Shown here piece by piece: positions 7,461 through 9,325 of a stretch of 9,325 bases of DNA. Origin of the DNA: Bacteroidota bacterium. GTDB lineage: Bacteria; Bacteroidota; Bacteroidia; Chitinophagales; Chitinophagaceae. A program made the translations under genes and the position numbers. The notes below the pieces were generated by a model. That model was not told where the DNA came from. It made no database searches and saw nothing but the letters and a program-made list of their open reading frames with translations. The DNA lies in assembly GCA_021780705.1 (NCBI GenBank), contig JAJXYG010000177.1:1-9325 (forward strand), read 5' to 3'. Position 1 is the stretch's first letter. Every line of letters begins with the position of its first letter.

Positions 7461-8096
7461 TCAGGGTACTTGTATATATTTATGGATCTGCAGGGATAAT
7501 TCCCACTTGGGGTGGGCTTTGATATAGTCCACCAGGGAAGGGAGGAGTTTTGTGGCCCGGCCCCATTCGGGTTGCAGGTAAAGTTTGCAGGAGGCAGATA
7601 CCCTTGCTGCATAAGATTCTGCCCATTGAAAGTCAGATTGGTTATAAATGATGACCTTCAATTCATCAGCCCTATTTACTACGTCCTCCGTGGGAGGTTT
7701 GAATTTCTTGGGGGAAAGGCAGATCCAGTCCCAGGTCCCGGTGAGCGGATGAGCTCCGGATGTCTCAATATGGGTCCTGAACCCCTCTTTACGCAGGGCA
7801 TCGGTGAGGCGCCCCAGTGGATACAAGGTGGGTTCCCCACCGGTAATGACCACCAGCCTGGCAGGATTGGCCTTGGCCAATTCCACGAGGTCGTTGATTT
7901 TTTTTGATTGGTCAGGGCTTTCTATCCAGCTTTCCTTGACATCACACCAGGGGCAGCCCACATCACAACCCGCGAGCCTGATAAAATAGGCAGCCTTGCC
8001 CTGGTGATAACCTTCTCCCTGAAGGGTGTAGAAAGCTTCCATCAGAGGAAGGGCTTCTTCCCGGGATATCATGTTGGGTATCATTGCTTCTTTCAT
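7461..8096 (-). CDS. queE: 7-carboxy-7-deazaguanine synthase
   Basis: A 211-residue cytosolic radical SAM enzyme that converts 6-carboxy-tetrahydropterin to 7-carboxy-7-deazaguanine, the ring-contraction step of queuosine synthesis. The start of the core, FYTLQGEGYHQG at 22-33, is typical of QueE. The 4Fe-4S cluster motif is CDVGCPWC (Cys44, Cys48, Cys51). TGGEPT at 85-90 binds S-adenosylmethionine, and ETSG at 111-114, SPKKFKPP at 128-135 and LQPEWG at 174-179 are further family motifs. The end SLQIHKYIQVP is a usual QueE C-terminus. I chose the ATG at 8096, 23 bases after the folD stop; two later in-frame ATGs (8084, 8072) are also possible. The frame stays open upstream to 8228, but that part lies inside folD and has no QueE features. 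The gene is probably in one operon with folD. queC, queD and queF are not in the window. Confidence 0.95.
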   Translation of the reverse strand: MKEAMIPNMISREEALPLMEAFYTLQGEGYHQGKAAYFIRLAGCDVGCPWCDVKESWIESPDQSKKINDLVELAKANPARLVVITGGEPTLYPLGRLTDALRKEGFRTHIETSGAHPLTGTWDWICLSPKKFKPPTEDVVNRADELKVIIYNQSDFQWAESYAARVSASCKLYLQPEWGRATKLLPSLVDYIKAHPKWELSLQIHKYIQVP

Positions 8097-8119
8097 ATTG
8101 GGTTCCAGGCTATATGATA

Positions 8120-9007
8120 TTACGAGGGGACAGCATCCTTTTGAGTGAATGCATGATAGGTATTCATCAGCAGGGCGGCAATCGTCATAAGTCCCACCCC
8201 ACCTGGAACAGGAGAAATATAGCTGCATTTGGGCGCAACCTGGTCAAAGTCGACATCTCCTTTCAGCGCAAAACCGCTTTTCTTCGATGAATCAGGGACC
8301 CGGTTAATACCCACATCAATTACCACAGCCTGATCGGCTACCATGTCTTCGGTTACGAAGTTTGGCCTTCCAATAGCAGCAATGAGGATATCAGCTCCTT
8401 TGCAGACTTCTTTAAGGTTTCGGGTCTTTGAATGACAAAGGGTTACCGTGGCATTTCCCATGGGGTTATTCCTGCTTAGAAGAATACTAATCGGGGTGCC
8501 TACAATATTGCTTCTGCCTACTACCACCACATTTTTTCCAGCAGTGTCTATATGATAATGCTGCATGAGCAGGAGAATTCCATAAGGGGTGGCAGACACA
8601 AATGCTGGCATCCCGAGTACCATCCTGCCCACATTAACCGGATGAAAGCCATCCACATCCTTTTCAGGGGGGATTGCATATATTACTTTTTCTTCACTAA
8701 TATGTGCAGGCAGTGGCAACTGGACCAGGATTCCATCTACCCCGTTGTCCCCGCTCAATCGGTGGATTTCCCGTAGGAGGGTTTCTTCAGAAATGGTATC
8801 CTCGTACCGAATCAGGGTGGATTCTATTCCGATAGCCTCACAGTTTTTTACTTTGGAAGCTACATAGGTTTCACTGGCCGGATTATGTCCAATAAGGATG
8901 GCTGCCAGATGCGGGGCCCGTTTTCCCTGCTGTTTCAGGATATGGATCTTGGTTTTCAGATCTTCTTTGATTGCGGCGGAGGCAATTTTTCCATCAAGTA
9001 CTTGCAT
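8120..9007 (-). CDS. folD: Methylenetetrahydrofolate dehydrogenase / methenyltetrahydrofolate cyclohydrolase
   Basis: A 295-residue bifunctional cytosolic enzyme that interconverts 5,10-methylene-, 5,10-methenyl- and 10-formyl-tetrahydrofolate, feeding purine and formyl-Met-tRNA synthesis. Catalytic residues are in place: Tyr48 and Lys52 in SETYVASK, Gln96 in ILVQLPLP, and Asp119 in EKDVDGFHPVN. The nucleotide-binding signature VVVGRSNIVGTP lies at 161-172, and the C-terminal signature PVPGGVGLMT at 266-275. SATPYGI at 138-144 replaces the more common CTP-type sequence, as is usual in Bacteroidota. Length is normal and the ATG at 9007 is the natural start (MQVLDGKIAS). queE follows 23 bases after the stop. 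The start region is rich in palindromes (GCATGC over the ATG, CAAGTACTTG over codons 2-5), probably chance. A TAnnTTTG element sits four bases upstream of the ATG. Confidence 0.98.
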   Translation of the reverse strand: MQVLDGKIASAAIKEDLKTKIHILKQQGKRAPHLAAILIGHNPASETYVASKVKNCEAIGIESTLIRYEDTISEETLLREIHRLSGDNGVDGILVQLPLPAHISEEKVIYAIPPEKDVDGFHPVNVGRMVLGMPAFVSATPYGILLLMQHYHIDTAGKNVVVVGRSNIVGTPISILLSRNNPMGNATVTLCHSKTRNLKEVCKGADILIAAIGRPNFVTEDMVADQAVVIDVGINRVPDSSKKSGFALKGDVDFDQVAPKCSYISPVPGGVGLMTIAALLMNTYHAFTQKDAVPS

Positions 9008-9011
9008 GCGG

Positions 9012-9019
9012 CAAAATTA
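9012..9019 (-). promoter_or_regulatory. Possible -7 element of folD, directly against the start codon
   Basis: TAATTTTG on the minus strand is an exact TAnnTTTG match, four bases before the folD ATG, almost the same geometry as at guaB. No TTTG or TTG lies at the expected -33 distance, so this match alone is weak and the real promoter may lie further upstream in 9020-9325. Confidence 0.35.
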
Positions 9020-9096
9020 ACTACATGTGGGTACTTCTGATCGGGTTACTGAAAAATCCTTGGGGAGAGGTTTAAAAAGGGGATAACCCTAATAGG

Positions 9097-9125
9097 ATAT
9101 ATTATATATATAGCGATCAATTGAT
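9097..9125. other. A+T tract followed by a 10-bp palindrome
   Basis: Sixteen bases of alternating A and T (9097-9112) are followed after three bases by ATCAATTGAT (9116-9125), a perfect palindrome. This may be a flexible promoter-proximal segment or a regulator site upstream of folD; no function can be read from it. Confidence 0.3.
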
Positions 9126-9160
9126 AATTGCTGATACTCCCCTCCACATACTTTAATTAC

Positions 9161-9185
9161 GTCTGGGACGTTAAAGAGTCCAGAT
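9161..9185. other. Hairpin around the stop codon of the small ORF
   Basis: GTCTGGGAC pairs with GTCCAGAT across an 8-base loop, with one bulged base and one G-T pair at the outer end. On the minus strand no T-run follows, so it is not a standard terminator. The loop contains the TAA stop of the 33-codon ORF at 9171-9272. It may belong to a structured leader or small RNA. Confidence 0.35.
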
Positions 9186-9272
9186 CCCCATCGCAGACAT
9201 TCCTTGCACGATCAGGTTCAGGACTTTACGCCCCAGAGATACCTTCCAGATTGTTAAAATCTGATTTCCCAT
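9171..9272 (-). CDS. Possible small ORF of 33 residues, unknown function
   Basis: The frame runs from an ATG at 9272 to a TAA and encodes 33 residues, beginning MGNQILTIWKVSLGRKVLNL and ending GMSAMGIWTL. It is hydrophobic with three basic residues and two tryptophans and no acidic residue, so a membrane-associated or amphipathic peptide would fit. There is no clear ribosome binding site (AAGAATTTT precedes the ATG) and no TAnnTTTG promoter before it. I do not recognise the peptide. An ORF this short can be chance; the same bases also form hairpins, so a non-coding RNA or leader is an alternative. It ends 163 bases before folD on the same strand. Confidence 0.25.
   Translation of the reverse strand: MGNQILTIWKVSLGRKVLNLIVQGMSAMGIWTL
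9247..9263. other. Perfect 6-bp hairpin, 5-base loop
   Basis: CAGATT and AATCTG flank GTTAA. The structure falls in codons 4-9 of the small ORF candidate. With the hairpin at 9161-9185 it suggests a folded transcript upstream of folD; it is not followed by a T-run on either strand that would make it a good terminator. Confidence 0.35.
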
Positions 9273-9325
9273 AAAATTCTTATTTTTGATAATAGGTCAT
9301 GAAAATGTCATAAATATGATAATTG

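Larger units (their letters stand above)
9008..9325. other. Upstream region of folD without a confident gene
   Basis: This is the only gene-free stretch over 300 bases. It holds the folD -7 candidate, a 16-base pure A+T tract (9097-9112) next to the perfect palindrome ATCAATTGAT (9116-9125), a hairpin at 9161-9185, a 33-codon ORF (9171-9272) with a second hairpin in its 5' part, and close to the right edge a GTCAT direct repeat and the near-palindrome TCATAAATATGA. No tRNA and no complete riboswitch was recognised. Confidence 0.6.

Noticed and set aside
8097..8228. Upstream extension of queE by 44 codons into folD
   Set aside because: The extra residues lie in another frame of the folD 3' end and carry no QueE similarity; the ATG at 8096 gives a normal-length enzyme just after the folD stop.
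9185..9221. TPP-riboswitch-like sequence on the minus strand (GAACCTGATC, then GCG and GGGGA)
   Set aside because: The ten-base core matches the 3' half of the TPP aptamer, but the stretch between GATC and GCG has the wrong length and does not pair as P5, GCG is followed by ATGGGGA rather than NAGGGA, and the CTGAGA and ACCC parts of the 5' half are missing. folD is also not a usual TPP target.

Overview
The window looks like chromosomal DNA of a Bacteroidota member. A Chitinophagales/Saprospirales-like lineage is my guess from gene types, not a proven placement. The evidence is: a secreted PKD-repeat protein whose mature end begins SHIVGGEM; an OmpA protein of the TPR / PD40 propeller / carboxypeptidase-regulatory / OmpA type; an Lnb (former DUF4105) membrane protein; a FolD with the SATPYGI variant; weak or absent Shine-Dalgarno sequences; and a guaB promoter of the Bacteroidota type (TTTG, 19 bases, TAnnTTTG). 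All seven confident genes lie on the minus strand, so the transcriptional order runs from right to left.

Layout in the direction of transcription: 9325-9008 is a 318-base upstream region with no confident gene. It holds a possible 33-residue small ORF, two hairpins, an A+T tract and a -7-like element against folD. Next come folD (9007-8120) and queE (8096-7461), 23 bases apart and probably one operon. After a gap with a weak promoter candidate comes the PorE-like OmpA protein (7342-5429). guaB (5355-3868) follows, with the clearest promoter of the window directly against its ATG. After a 95-base gap come an Lnb-like protein (3772-2591) and an alpha/beta hydrolase (2594-1794), which overlap by four bases (ATGA). 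Last is the 5' part of a large secreted PKD protein (1696 to beyond position 1), cut by the window edge.

Functional reading: folD supplies one-carbon folates for purine synthesis, guaB commits IMP to guanine nucleotides, and queE makes a 7-deazaguanine from a GTP-derived precursor, so three of the seven genes touch guanine or deazapurine metabolism. The other four are envelope or unassigned: a periplasmic peptidoglycan-binding OmpA protein resembling PorE of the type IX secretion system, a probable lipoprotein N-acyltransferase, a hydrolase of unknown substrate, and a secreted adhesin-like PKD protein of the kind often exported by type IX secretion. Most of this is core genome. I found no mobile element, CRISPR array, tRNA or rRNA. 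The least explained part is the region upstream of folD.
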